64,000 nt of DNA, from the NCBI GenBank assembly GCA_022842245.1, contig JALHPZ010000021.1:1-64000 (forward strand). Direction: 5' to 3'. This document shows positions 34,257-43,325 of this stretch, in pieces (the first letter of the stretch is position 1; the number at the start of each line of letters is the position of its first letter). The position numbers and the translations under genes are program-made. The notes below the pieces were generated by a model. That model ran no database searches and had not been told where the DNA came from. It saw only the letters and a program-made list of their open reading frames with translations. The stretch is from Gemmataceae bacterium (GTDB taxonomy: Bacteria; Planctomycetota; Planctomycetia; Gemmatales; Gemmataceae).

Positions 34257-36473
34257 CTATCGTTTCTTGTTCGCCGCAACGGGCTCGGCCACGGCGACCT
34301 TCGCCGGCTGGCTCCGCCAGTACTCGCGCGGGATCAACCCGACGGCCATGAGCGCCAGCTGGCTCAGCCAGAACCAGCGGCAGCCGGCCGCGAGCCGGTT
34401 GTCGAAGCCGTAGGCGTGCAGGCCGATCCCCAGTTGGTTCGTGCCGAACCAGCTCCACGCCGTCACCATGTTGCCGAAGAGCGCGAGCACCGCCATGCCG
34501 CGCACCTTCACCATGCCGCCCCAGCGGGCGTGCAGGATCAGCGCGTTCCAGATGACGATCAGCACCGCGCCGTTCTCCTTCGGGTCCCAGCCCCAGAAGC
34601 GGCCCCAGCTGTAGTCGGCCCAGATGCCGCCGAGCACGGTGCCGACGAAGCTGAGCAGCGTCGCGAAGCAGATGACGCCATACATCATCTGGCCGAGGGA
34701 TTTGTTAGCTTCCTCGGTCAACCCCTGCTGTTGGAATCTCAAGGCTAGATCGGACAGCGTGCCGTCGGTGACGAAACGGGCGATCATCAACAACGCGAAG
34801 ACACCGCCAGTCAGAATGATGCACGCGATCCACCACAATCCGCGAATGGATTCATTGGGATTCGTGTACGCTTGGATCCGATCCATAATGAGGAAAACCA
34901 CGGCGAAACAGATCAAGCTCAAACCAACCGCAGCCCACAAGTAAACCATGTATCCGAACAGGCTGTTGTCCCGATTCGCCGACAATTCGTTCGTCACGAC
35001 TGTAATCAGCATGCGAACGATCCAGAGGGTCGCGATCATCCCCGCGACGAGCGTGGCGGTGTAGCCGAGCGTCACGGTGGTGACGTGCGTGGCGAGCCAG
35101 AAGTTCGTATCCAGCACGGCGACGAGCATGGCCATCGTGTCGCCGCTGCCGCCGAGGAAGTGCGCGAGCTGGAGCGTGGCGGCGCCGACCGTGCCGGCCA
35201 CGAGGCTGCCGACGCCGTTCTTGTAGTACCACTCCAGCAGCAGTGCCAGCCCGACCGCGCCCCAACCGATGAACACGGCCGAGGCGTACAGGTTCGTGAC
35301 CGGGGGCCGGCCCTGCACGTACATGCGCAGGACGAGCGCGAGCGAGTGTACGGCGAAGGCGAAGACGCCGAGCCAGAACGCCGCCCGCAACAGCGGCCGC
35401 ATCCAGACGATCCACGACACGAGCGTCATGATCACCATCGGCAAATACAGATATTCGCAGTGGTAGAACGGCGCGAACTGGCCGAGCCACTTCGCCTCGA
35501 GCTTGTTCTTGAACTTGTCCTCGTCGGAGACGTGCGCGAGGAACTCGGACTGGTACGTTTCGAGGAACTTCGCGTTGAATTCGCCCTTGTCGCGGCGGGC
35601 GGAGTCGAGGATCGCCGTGAACGTCGCCGCCGCCGGGCTGACCTTCTCGCGCCGGCCGCGGCCTTCCTGCAACAGGTCGAAACGCAGCTTCTGCTCCGTC
35701 TCTCGTTCGATCATCTTGCGGCCCGGTTCGGGCATGCGGCTGAGGTCGCCGAACTGCCGTTCGTACTTCTCCCAGATCGCCTTGCGGGCCGACTCGTGCA
35801 GGTCCACCTGTTCCTGTTCGGAGAGCGTCTCGGCGGCGCGGAGGTCGATCGTCGCGAGGGCTTCCCAATCGCCGTTCGGGGACTGCGGCGGGATCGGCCG
35901 GACGACGTTGCCGCCGGCGCGCTCGGGCGGGGTGCGCACGAGGCGGGCGAACTGCTGCTGCTTGCGGGAGATCTCCTCGAGCTTGGCGTCGTAGAGGTCG
36001 AGCGCCTTGCCCTCCTCTCGCTTCTTCTCGGACTTGGCGAACTCCTCTTCGAGCTTGCGGCCGTTGCGCAGGATCTCCTTGAGGGAGTAGCGGTAGAAGC
36101 CGGGTCGGCGCGGGAGTTCCAGCACGCCGAGGAGCTGGTCGTGCTCGATGCGGAAGATCTTGTAGTCGGCCGCCTTGCCGTAGTAGGCGTCGGGGTTGTC
36201 GAAGACCTGCACGAGCCATTCGACGGCGCTGGCGACGACTTCGCCGTTTTCGTTCTTCACCTCGGTGAGGCCGCTGATGGATTGCAGCGAGGTGCGCGCG
36301 AGGGCGTCGAAGGGCATGACGCGCCCGCCCTCAAGGACGGGCAGCCGGCCGATGGCGGCGTAGTCCACCCCGCCCGCGGAGGGCTTGGGCGGCGCGGCCT
36401 TGCTGAACAGGTACCCGCCGAGGACGAGCACCACCAGGAGCGGGAAGTATTTTTCGAGCGTGGTCGAGTTCAT
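34257..36473 (-). CDS. ccsA: Cytochrome c biogenesis protein CcsA-like, with large N-terminal domain
   Basis: 738 residues from the ATG at 36473, overlapping the ResB stop as ATGA. Residues 9-25 form one membrane helix, 26 to about 370 is a large hydrophilic region rich in Glu/Lys/Arg, and from about 375 on there are at least eight membrane helices. The haem-handling tryptophan-rich signature WADYSWGRFWGWDPKENGA near 625 identifies the CcsA/CcmF/CcmC (haem handling protein) family. System II cytochrome c synthases deliver haem to apocytochromes outside the membrane. The usual CcsA has about 300-400 residues; the N-terminal half here is extra and unrecognised. Confidence 0.9.
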   Translation of the reverse strand: MNSTTLEKYFPLLVVLVLGGYLFSKAAPPKPSAGGVDYAAIGRLPVLEGGRVMPFDALARTSLQSISGLTEVKNENGEVVASAVEWLVQVFDNPDAYYGKAADYKIFRIEHDQLLGVLELPRRPGFYRYSLKEILRNGRKLEEEFAKSEKKREEGKALDLYDAKLEEISRKQQQFARLVRTPPERAGGNVVRPIPPQSPNGDWEALATIDLRAAETLSEQEQVDLHESARKAIWEKYERQFGDLSRMPEPGRKMIERETEQKLRFDLLQEGRGRREKVSPAAATFTAILDSARRDKGEFNAKFLETYQSEFLAHVSDEDKFKNKLEAKWLGQFAPFYHCEYLYLPMVIMTLVSWIVWMRPLLRAAFWLGVFAFAVHSLALVLRMYVQGRPPVTNLYASAVFIGWGAVGLALLLEWYYKNGVGSLVAGTVGAATLQLAHFLGGSGDTMAMLVAVLDTNFWLATHVTTVTLGYTATLVAGMIATLWIVRMLITVVTNELSANRDNSLFGYMVYLWAAVGLSLICFAVVFLIMDRIQAYTNPNESIRGLWWIACIILTGGVFALLMIARFVTDGTLSDLALRFQQQGLTEEANKSLGQMMYGVICFATLLSFVGTVLGGIWADYSWGRFWGWDPKENGAVLIVIWNALILHARWGGMVKVRGMAVLALFGNMVTAWSWFGTNQLGIGLHAYGFDNRLAAGCRWFWLSQLALMAVGLIPREYWRSQPAKVAVAEPVAANKKR

Positions 36474-37774
36474 GCCGCCACCGCCTTCGGTTTGTTCAGG
36501 AAGCCGGACAGTCGGAAGCCGAAGTGAACCAGCATGCCGAGCGTCACGAGGATGCACGAGATGTACGGGATCAACCGCCCGCGGTTCTCGACCACCTGCA
36601 GCACGGTGCCGGTGTCGCCGGGGAAGAACTGGTGCTGGTAGAGCGAGTCGTCGCCGAGGCGAAGCGGGTTGTTCATCCAGATGCGCACTTCGCGGCCATC
36701 GCCGCCGGCCTGGTCCCGCACGATGACGGTGCTGGCGAAGTCGCGGGCGATCTCGGTGCCGGGATACTTCCCGTGTTCGAACTTCTGGAGTTCGATCGTG
36801 TAGTCGCGGAAGACCCGCTTGTGCCGCAGCATCAGCCAGTAGGTCTTCCCGCCGACCGTGACGGTGCGTTCGGCGAAGGCGAGGAACCGCTTGTTCCGCT
36901 CGAAGTTCGGGTAGAACCAGAGCGAGAGGAAGTGCTTGCCGAGGTCCTTGCCGGTCTGCTTGTCGAGCGCGCGAACGATCACGGACGGGGCGTCGGAACG
37001 GGATTCGGTGTCGACGCCGGCGCCCTCGGCCTTCTCCGCGAAGCGGTACCACCGCCCCTGCGGGATGCCGAAGACGAACTCGCCTTCGGGCCGCGTCAGG
37101 AACTCCTCGCTGGACGTGTTCGGCCAGTACGCCACCACTTCCAGATCGAACGGCAGCGATTCGTGCTGCACGGTGCCCGGCTTCTGGAAAAACCGCATCG
37201 GCACCACCGTCGTCGTGTCGTGGTCCTTGTCCGACGGGTCGACGATTGCGATTTCGAACTCGCGCGTCACGTCGAGGAAGTTCGACTTTTCGCCGATCTT
37301 CAGGGACATGGTCGATTCGACGGCGTAGAGGCCGGTGACGAGTTCGCCGATCATGAGCAGGATGACGCCGGCGTGCAGGAGGATGACACCGGAGCGCTTC
37401 CACGTGAGCTTGAAGCGGACGAGGTGCGCGGCGACGAGGTTGGCGAGCATGGCCGCGCCGAGGGTCCATCCGCCGGGGAAGGGGAAGGCGAACGGCCACG
37501 GCGAGCCGTCTTTCGGCAGGTCGAAGAAGACGGTGCCGAACTTGCGGATGAGGTCGAACGGTATCCAGACGATCGCGGAGCGGAAGTATTGATCGACGAC
37601 GGTCCAGAGACCGGCGGACATCATGGCGACGGTGCCGAAGAAGACCAGCACCATCGAGAGCGCGAACAGCACCACCGTGAGCTGGAGCGACGCGAGGGGC
37701 TTGAGGACTTTGTGCGCGAGCTTCCGCCAATCGGTCGGCGGAGTCGCGTCGGGGTGGACGTTATCGGTATCCAT
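36470..37774 (-). CDS. resB: Cytochrome c biogenesis protein ResB
   Basis: 434 residues. Four membrane segments: about 31-51, 103-119, 128-152 and 403-428, with a large external domain between the third and fourth, the topology of ResB/Ccs1. Conserved-looking histidines in the third helix (ILLHAGVILL) and last helix (GMLVHFGF) fit haem ligation. It is immediately upstream of ccsA with overlapping stop/start, forming the two-part System II cytochrome c synthase that attaches haem to CXXCH motifs. Confidence 0.9.
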   Translation of the reverse strand: MDTDNVHPDATPPTDWRKLAHKVLKPLASLQLTVVLFALSMVLVFFGTVAMMSAGLWTVVDQYFRSAIVWIPFDLIRKFGTVFFDLPKDGSPWPFAFPFPGGWTLGAAMLANLVAAHLVRFKLTWKRSGVILLHAGVILLMIGELVTGLYAVESTMSLKIGEKSNFLDVTREFEIAIVDPSDKDHDTTTVVPMRFFQKPGTVQHESLPFDLEVVAYWPNTSSEEFLTRPEGEFVFGIPQGRWYRFAEKAEGAGVDTESRSDAPSVIVRALDKQTGKDLGKHFLSLWFYPNFERNKRFLAFAERTVTVGGKTYWLMLRHKRVFRDYTIELQKFEHGKYPGTEIARDFASTVIVRDQAGGDGREVRIWMNNPLRLGDDSLYQHQFFPGDTGTVLQVVENRGRLIPYISCILVTLGMLVHFGFRLSGFLNKPKAVAA

Positions 37775-37813
37775 GGGATCGGTCTCGATCGTGGGTCGTG
37801 GTTTGGAATCGTC

Positions 37814-37852
37814 TCGCGCTCGGCTCCGTAGACTCCGCCTCGCGGCTAAACG
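37814..37852. repeat. Dispersed intergenic element, copy 2
   Basis: GCTCGGCTCCGTAGACTCCG followed by CCTCGCGGCTAAACGG. Upstream of resB and between it and the lipoprotein gene. Same element as 6813-6852 and the arms of 56129-56219. Confidence 0.8.
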
Positions 37853-37892
37853 GGTCGGTCGTTTGTTTTCATTCCGAATTCCGAATACCGAA

Positions 37893-38525
37893 TTATCGTC
37901 CGCCCATCATGCGGCGGGCGGCGGGGTTGCGGGGGCCTTTCAGGTCGGCGAACAGCCCCTTGATTTTGTCGGCTTCGATCGGCTTGGTCAGGTTCGGCAG
38001 GTCGGCGCGGGTGAGATCCTTGTTGCCGAGCAGGTCCACGTGCCAGCGGCGGACGTTCAGGAACGGATCGCCCTGCGCGGAGGTGACGGTGATTTCGAGC
38101 GCCTTGTCGCCGTCGATGAGGATCGTCTCGGCGGGGCCGGCGATCATGATGCCGTTGAGGGTCTGCCCCGGCCTTCCGCCGCCGAGCTTCCACCCCGCCG
38201 GCGGATCGAAGAGCGGCGCGTTCTGCAGGCCGTTCGGGAACCGCACGGTCGCCAGCATCTTCACGAACTTGTCCTTGTGCGGTTCGAGCTTGTCGGCCGG
38301 GCCGACGATGCGGAAGAACCACTCCGGCTGGTCGGCGGGGAACATCGCGCCGAGAATGCGGAACTCGCCGGTCGCCGGCGCGTCCGGCAGCGACGCCTCG
38401 GCGCGCGGCGCATTCGGGTTCGGCGAGTCCGCCGACTTCGGCGTCTGGTAGGTTTGAATGTCGTCGGGTTTCTGGCAGCCGACCGCGGCCAGCGCCAGAA
38501 CCACCACCATCGCTCGCAAGATCAT
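37893..38525 (-). CDS. Lipoprotein of unknown function
   Basis: 210 residues from the ATG at 38525. Lipoprotein signal MVVVLALAAVGCQKP with the modified Cys after AVG. A low-complexity linker (QTPKSADSPNPNAPRAEASL) leads to a beta-rich domain at about 50-165 (EFRILGAMFPADQPEWFFRI, WKLGGGRPGQTLNGIMIAGP, ALEITVTSAQGDPFLNVRRW). The family is not recognised. It lies upstream of resB on the same strand (118 bp), so a link to cytochrome c maturation is possible but unproven. Divergent from the TPR-like gene. Confidence 0.75.
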   Translation of the reverse strand: MILRAMVVVLALAAVGCQKPDDIQTYQTPKSADSPNPNAPRAEASLPDAPATGEFRILGAMFPADQPEWFFRIVGPADKLEPHKDKFVKMLATVRFPNGLQNAPLFDPPAGWKLGGGRPGQTLNGIMIAGPAETILIDGDKALEITVTSAQGDPFLNVRRWHVDLLGNKDLTRADLPNLTKPIEADKIKGLFADLKGPRNPAARRMMGGR

Positions 38526-38732
38526 CGGGAACCTACAATTCCAAAGGGCTGTCGGGCGGGAACCGTCCCCCGTCCGCGTCCATTTTGGACCGGTCGGGTC
38601 AATCGCGTCAACCCGACCCCGTGGGGTGGGCTTCAACAGCCATTCTACGAACGAAAGTCCGCGCGGAATCGACGAAACTGCGCCGGGGGAATCCCCTAAA
38701 CTGCCAAGGTCCCAATCCCGCGCGTTCCCGCC

Positions 38733-39725
38733 ATGCGTACTCTTCTCGTTTTCCTGCTCGTTCCGTCGATCGCGTCGGCCGGCGTCTATGCCACCGCCGA
38801 GCCGTGCCCGTTCGCCATCAAGCCGGATGGTACCGCCGAGGAGCTGTCCTTCAAACCGGACAAATCCGGTCGCTTTAAACAGGAACTGACGAAATACGAG
38901 TTGATCCTGAACCCGGAGAAGAAAAGCCCGGAGCGGGACGCGGTGCTCGCGCGGCTGGCGAAGGACGCGCCCCCGGCCGACCGTGCCGCCGACCTGATCC
39001 GCCTCGGCCGACTCGACGACGCGCTGAACCTGCTGGAGCCGCGGACGCGCGACCGCGTGCCGGACTTCCGCGTGCTGGCGAACCTCGCCCACGCCTACGC
39101 CGTGCGCGGCGACTACCCCGACGCCCTCCGCAAGCACGCGGCCGCGTGGCTCGATGCCGAGTTCCCGACCGAACTGCCCGGCACCACCGCGGCGCAGTTG
39201 AAATGGCTCAAGCGTGTCGAGAAGGATTTCTACCCGCGCTGGCTCAAGCTGCACCGCGACCGGAGCGAGAAGAAAGGATCGCCGGACGCCGAAGAGGTCC
39301 TGCCGCTCTTCGAGGGCAAGCCGCCGGCCGACGCGATCGCGATTACGCAACAACTCCTGCTCTGGTCGCCGAGCGACACGCAGTTGCTCTGGCTGCTCGC
39401 GGAGCTTTACGCCGCCGACGGCCGGTTGCGCGAGGCGGAGAAGATCTTCGACGATTGCGCCTGGAGCCGGTCGTACTCGAACCGGAAGCTGCTGATGGCG
39501 CACCGGGAGGCGGTGCGGCGCGCCGTGGCGGCGCTGCCGCCGCCGGTCGAGGAATCGCTCGTGCTGCCGACGACCCCGGACAAGCCGAAGAAGGAGGCGA
39601 CGCTCGAGGACATCGGCCTGAGCGAGAACAGCCTGATCGCCTTCGGCGCCGTCTTCGGCTCCCTCGCCGTGTTGCTGATCGCATTGCAGATCCGCGCGAT
39701 CCGACGCCGCTCGCGGAAGCAATAA
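38733..39725 (+). CDS. Exported TPR-like protein with C-terminal membrane anchor
   Basis: 330 residues. Signal peptide at 1-16 (MRTLLVFLLVPSIASAG). The central region contains tetratricopeptide-like helical pairs (DRAADLIRLGRLDDALNLLE, ANLAHAYAVRGDYPDALRKH, LLAELYAADGRLREAEKIFD). A membrane helix near 300-320 (LIAFGAVFGSLAVLLIALQI) with a basic tail anchors it, leaving the TPR part outside. Probably a scaffold of an envelope complex; no partner is evident from the neighbourhood. Confidence 0.8.
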   Translation: MRTLLVFLLVPSIASAGVYATAEPCPFAIKPDGTAEELSFKPDKSGRFKQELTKYELILNPEKKSPERDAVLARLAKDAPPADRAADLIRLGRLDDALNLLEPRTRDRVPDFRVLANLAHAYAVRGDYPDALRKHAAAWLDAEFPTELPGTTAAQLKWLKRVEKDFYPRWLKLHRDRSEKKGSPDAEEVLPLFEGKPPADAIAITQQLLLWSPSDTQLLWLLAELYAADGRLREAEKIFDDCAWSRSYSNRKLLMAHREAVRRAVAALPPPVEESLVLPTTPDKPKKEATLEDIGLSENSLIAFGAVFGSLAVLLIALQIRAIRRRSRKQ

Positions 39726-39729
39726 GTTC

Positions 39730-39814
39730 GAGATCGCGAAAGCCCGAAAGGACGAAAACCCGAAATCGCCAAAATCGGTATCGTGTTTTCGTCCTTTCGG
39801 GCTTTCGTGATCTC
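39730..39814. repeat. Inverted repeat, 30-bp arms, 29/30 matched
   Basis: Arms 39730-39759 and 39785-39814, loop 25 nt; arm core AAAGCCCGAAAGGACGAAAA. It begins 4 bp after the TPR-like gene stop and ends 34 bp before the glycosylase start. The right arm ends in TCTCTTT, so it may serve as a terminator for the plus strand. Confidence 0.9.
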
Positions 39815-39848
39815 TTTCCTGGCTCTGCGAAGTGGATATCCTTTCACC

Positions 39849-40463
39849 ATGAACGAATACTACCCCAAGGCGCAGCGGCACCTGGCGAAGCGATGCCCGA
39901 CGATGAAGTCGATCATTGAACGCGTCGGCCCGTGCCAGCTGACGCCCCGGCCGGACGAACCGCTCGCCCTGCTCGTTCGTTGCGTCATCTCGCAGCAGAT
40001 TTCCACCAAGGCCGCCGACTCGATCCATGGGCGGCTCGCCGCGAAGGCGAAGGCGCCGCCGTTCACCGTCGCCAAGCTCCGCAAACTCGCCGAGAACGAC
40101 TATCGCGAATGCGGCCTTTCGGGCGGGAAGTTCCGCGCTATCCAGGCGATCCTCGATCGGATTGATTCCGACCGCGCCTTTCTGAAGGAGCTGCCGACGC
40201 TCGACGACGACGCGTTCCGCGCGTCGGTCACGTCGATCAAGGGTCTCGGGCCGTGGTCGGCGGACATGCTGCTGATGTTCGGCTTCGGCCGGCCGGACGT
40301 GCTGCCGGTCGGCGACCTCGGCATCAAGCTGGCGATCCAGGACTTGTGGGAGATGGACAAGCTGCCGACCGCGGCCGAGATGCACGCCATCGCGGAGCCG
40401 TGGCGGCCGTACCGAACCGTGGCGTCGTGGTACCTGTGGCGGACGCGCGACGATTCGTGGTGA
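39849..40463 (+). CDS. HhH-GPD DNA glycosylase (3-methyladenine, AlkA-like)
   Basis: 204 residues from the ATG at 39849. Base-excision repair enzyme removing alkylated purines. The helix-hairpin-helix and catalytic loop are in SIKGLGPWSADMLLMFGFGR followed by PDVLPVGDLGIK, with catalytic Asp near 157. The N-terminal ISQQIS helix (CVISQQISTKAAD) is the usual HhH-GPD entry. It lacks the Cys cluster of EndoIII/MutY. It is 21 bp upstream of addB-like, so the glycosylase appears to be in a repair operon with the helicase-nuclease. Confidence 0.92.
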   Translation: MNEYYPKAQRHLAKRCPTMKSIIERVGPCQLTPRPDEPLALLVRCVISQQISTKAADSIHGRLAAKAKAPPFTVAKLRKLAENDYRECGLSGGKFRAIQAILDRIDSDRAFLKELPTLDDDAFRASVTSIKGLGPWSADMLLMFGFGRPDVLPVGDLGIKLAIQDLWEMDKLPTAAEMHAIAEPWRPYRTVASWYLWRTRDDSW

Positions 40464-40484
40464 TTCCCGACCGGAGGCCGCACC

Positions 40485-43319
40485 GTGCCGATTCAGGCGA
40501 TCGTATCCGGAAGTCCGAGCCTCGGGTTCGCGGGCGAACCGGCGGTCGAGCCGTTGCGAAGCTGGCACCGGGAGCTGCACGGCCCGGAGGGCTGGCGCGC
40601 GTGGTGGATCCTGCCGACCAGCCGTCGCCGCCGCGCCGTCGCGCGCACGGTGTCCGCCGCGGCGCGGCTGCCGCGCGCGATGACGATCGAAGGACTGGTA
40701 CAGCAACTCCTCGGCTTCTCGCGCCTGCAGGCCCGCACGATCGGCAACACGGGCCGCCTGCTGCGCCTCGCCCGCGCGTGCCAGCAGGTCGACTCCCGCA
40801 ATCCCCCGACGGTCGGCCGCGTCCTGCAGCTCGACGCCATCGCGGACCGGTGGCGCACCACGACCGAGACCGCGCCGGCCGGCGGCACGGGCGCGATCCT
40901 CGCACGCTACGATGAGATCCTTCGCGCCGAAGGCGTTCTCGACGCGCCGGCCCTGATGCGGGCGCTGGCGCGCGAACTCGCCGACCCCGACTCCGCGCTG
41001 GCGCGTCGGCTCGCCGGCCGATCGATCGTCTTCGATGGTTTCGAGCGCTTCGCCGAGGCCGAACTCGACCTGATCGACGCGCTCGGGCGCGTCGCCGACG
41101 TGCGCCTCTGGCTCGTCGGCGCGCCGGGGCACCCCCACCGCCCGGACGCCGAAGCGATCGTCGCCCGGTTGCGGATCGCGAACCCGATCGACGATCCGCG
41201 CGAGGTATCGAAGCCGTCGCACATCGACTTCCACGAGGCGGCGTCGCCGGAGCGCGAATGCCGCGCGGTCGCCGCGCACGTCAAGGACTTCGTCCGATCC
41301 ACCGGCGCGCGACTGGCGGACGTCGCCGTCGTCATCCCGGACGACGCGTACCTGCCGCCGCTGGAGGACGCGTTCGCCGCGGCCGGGCTGCTCGCCACAC
41401 CGGTGGCCGAGTCGTTCGCGCTGGCGGCGTCCCGCCCCGTGCGCGCCCTCCTCGCGGCGCTGCGGCTCGTCCGCCGCGGCTGGCCGGCGGACGCGCTCTT
41501 CGACTTCCTCCGCCAGCCCCTCGTCCGCCGCCGACTCCGCCACGACTGGGCGCTGGATCGACTCTCGACTTCCGCCCCGGTCGAACGGTCCGACCTCGAT
41601 GCCTGGCTGCGGCGCTGGCGTTCCGCCCCCGACGACGATCGCGTGATGGACCTCGTGGATTCCATCGAAGAACTCCTCGCGCCGCTGCGGGACCTCGACG
41701 CCGACGTTCTTCCGGATCGTTTCGCCGCGCTCGTCGCCACACTCGGACGTTGGCTCGATCGGCTCGGCCTCGGCGAGCGCCTCGGACCCACGAACATACC
41801 CGATTGGACCGTCGTGCCGGCGCGGGAGTGGGAAATCGACCAGCTGGCGTTCAACAACCTCCGGGATGTGTTCGATGAACTACGCGCGACGCCGCCGGCG
41901 GACCTGCCCGCGCGGGCGGACGGCACGGTGGACGTCGCAGGCCTGCTGAAGCTCGCGCTCGCCGCCGAGTCGTTCCAGACCGGTTCGCACGACGACGCCG
42001 GCGTGCAGATCGTGCGGGCGCGCGCCGTGCGCGGCACGCGCTTCCGCGCCGTCTACGCCGTCGGCCTCGTCGAAGGCCTCGTGCCAAGCGACCCCGGCCG
42101 CCCGGCCGACGACGACGCGCTCGCCGACCGCAAACGCGCCTGGCGCGACGAGTCGCTGCGCGAGCAGCACGGGCAGTTCGTCCAGCTTTTCGCCAGCGCG
42201 GCGGAGCGACTGGTGCTGTCGCGGCCGCGCAGCTTCGACGGCGTGCCCGCGCGCGAGAGCCGCTTCCTGCGGGAAGCGCGGGGCGAACGCGAACTCCGGC
42301 CATTCCCTTCGGTTCCGGTCGCGGACTTCCGCGATGCCCTCGCCGATCCCGCCGTCGCGGCGGCGGAACTCGCCGCACCGCTCGAAACCCGGCGACTGTG
42401 GCGCACGCGGCCGGCCGACGATGCCCTGCGCATCGAAGACTGGGCGATGCCTGTGTTCGCCGAGCGCCACCCCGCGCACAAGGCGTTCGGCGCGACCACG
42501 CTCGAACAGTACGCCGCCTGTCCGTTCCGGCACTTCGTCACCCACACGCTCCGGCTGGGGGAACTCGAAGACGACGACGAAGCCCGCCGGTGGGGCACGC
42601 TCGTCCACGCCGCGATGGACGGTGCCTACCGAGCGAAGGACGATCCCCGGCCGATCGACGTGCGGTTCCGCGACCACCTGCGCGCCGCGTTCGACTCGGC
42701 CCAGCCCCGCTTCGACAGCACCCGCCTGCACGACTACGAATACGCCTTCTTCGCCGTCTATGCCGCCGTCTCGGGCTTTCTCGCCGAGCACGGATTCACC
42801 CAGCAGGAATCGGAGTGGGAACAAAAGGACTTCGAACTGCCCGATGGCGTCGGCGGGTCGTTCCGGCTGCACGTGAAGATCGACCGGATCGACCGGCGCG
42901 CCGACGGCGCGGAGTTGATCTGCGATTTCAAGACGGGTCGGATGATGGGGAAGAAGAAGATCGCGGAGCGGCTCGAATCGGGCCGCGCGCTGCAACTGCC
43001 GCTGTACGCGCTCGTCCGACAGACCGCGACGGGCCGCCCCGTCGCGCACGGCGTCTACGTCCACTTCCATCGGGGCATCCAGGCCGATCCGGCTTTGCCC
43101 GCGAAGTTCCTGATCCAGATGCCGGAACTCGCGCCGACCCGGGACCGCGTGAAGCTGCCGTTCGATCCGGCCGCTGCCGGGCAAACGGCTGCCCGGCTCG
43201 TGGGGGAATTGCGCGCCGGTCGGATTCCCCTGACCCGGTTCGACGTGGACCATTCCGACCCGGCCTGCGCGGCGCACTGCCCGGCGCGCCACGCCTGCCG
43301 GCACCAGAAGGGCTATTGA
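40485..43319 (+). CDS. addB: AddB/RexB-like nuclease subunit with Fe-S cluster motif
   Basis: 944 residues from a GTG at 40485 with CGGAGG upstream. The N-terminal two-thirds resemble a decayed helicase fold. The C-terminus is a RecB-type PD-(D/E)XK nuclease: GTLVHAAMD near 705, DFKTG near 814, QLPLYALVRQ downstream. Cysteines fit the AddB iron-sulphur staple: one in QYAACPFRHF near 679, and three close to the C-terminus in CAAHCPARHAC. AddAB processes double-strand DNA ends for recombination. Only 6 bp separate it from addA, and the glycosylase gene lies 21 bp upstream. Alternative: a RecB-family partner of another helicase, but the Fe-S pattern and neighbour make AddB likely. Confidence 0.88.
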   Translation: MPIQAIVSGSPSLGFAGEPAVEPLRSWHRELHGPEGWRAWWILPTSRRRRAVARTVSAAARLPRAMTIEGLVQQLLGFSRLQARTIGNTGRLLRLARACQQVDSRNPPTVGRVLQLDAIADRWRTTTETAPAGGTGAILARYDEILRAEGVLDAPALMRALARELADPDSALARRLAGRSIVFDGFERFAEAELDLIDALGRVADVRLWLVGAPGHPHRPDAEAIVARLRIANPIDDPREVSKPSHIDFHEAASPERECRAVAAHVKDFVRSTGARLADVAVVIPDDAYLPPLEDAFAAAGLLATPVAESFALAASRPVRALLAALRLVRRGWPADALFDFLRQPLVRRRLRHDWALDRLSTSAPVERSDLDAWLRRWRSAPDDDRVMDLVDSIEELLAPLRDLDADVLPDRFAALVATLGRWLDRLGLGERLGPTNIPDWTVVPAREWEIDQLAFNNLRDVFDELRATPPADLPARADGTVDVAGLLKLALAAESFQTGSHDDAGVQIVRARAVRGTRFRAVYAVGLVEGLVPSDPGRPADDDALADRKRAWRDESLREQHGQFVQLFASAAERLVLSRPRSFDGVPARESRFLREARGERELRPFPSVPVADFRDALADPAVAAAELAAPLETRRLWRTRPADDALRIEDWAMPVFAERHPAHKAFGATTLEQYAACPFRHFVTHTLRLGELEDDDEARRWGTLVHAAMDGAYRAKDDPRPIDVRFRDHLRAAFDSAQPRFDSTRLHDYEYAFFAVYAAVSGFLAEHGFTQQESEWEQKDFELPDGVGGSFRLHVKIDRIDRRADGAELICDFKTGRMMGKKKIAERLESGRALQLPLYALVRQTATGRPVAHGVYVHFHRGIQADPALPAKFLIQMPELAPTRDRVKLPFDPAAAGQTAARLVGELRAGRIPLTRFDVDHSDPACAAHCPARHACRHQKGY

Positions 43320-43325
43320 TCCGCC

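Noticed and set aside
37893-41543. Minus-strand open frame of about 1216 codons
   Set aside because: Only its last 210 codons (the lipoprotein) are credible; the rest is antisense to the TPR-like, glycosylase and addB genes.
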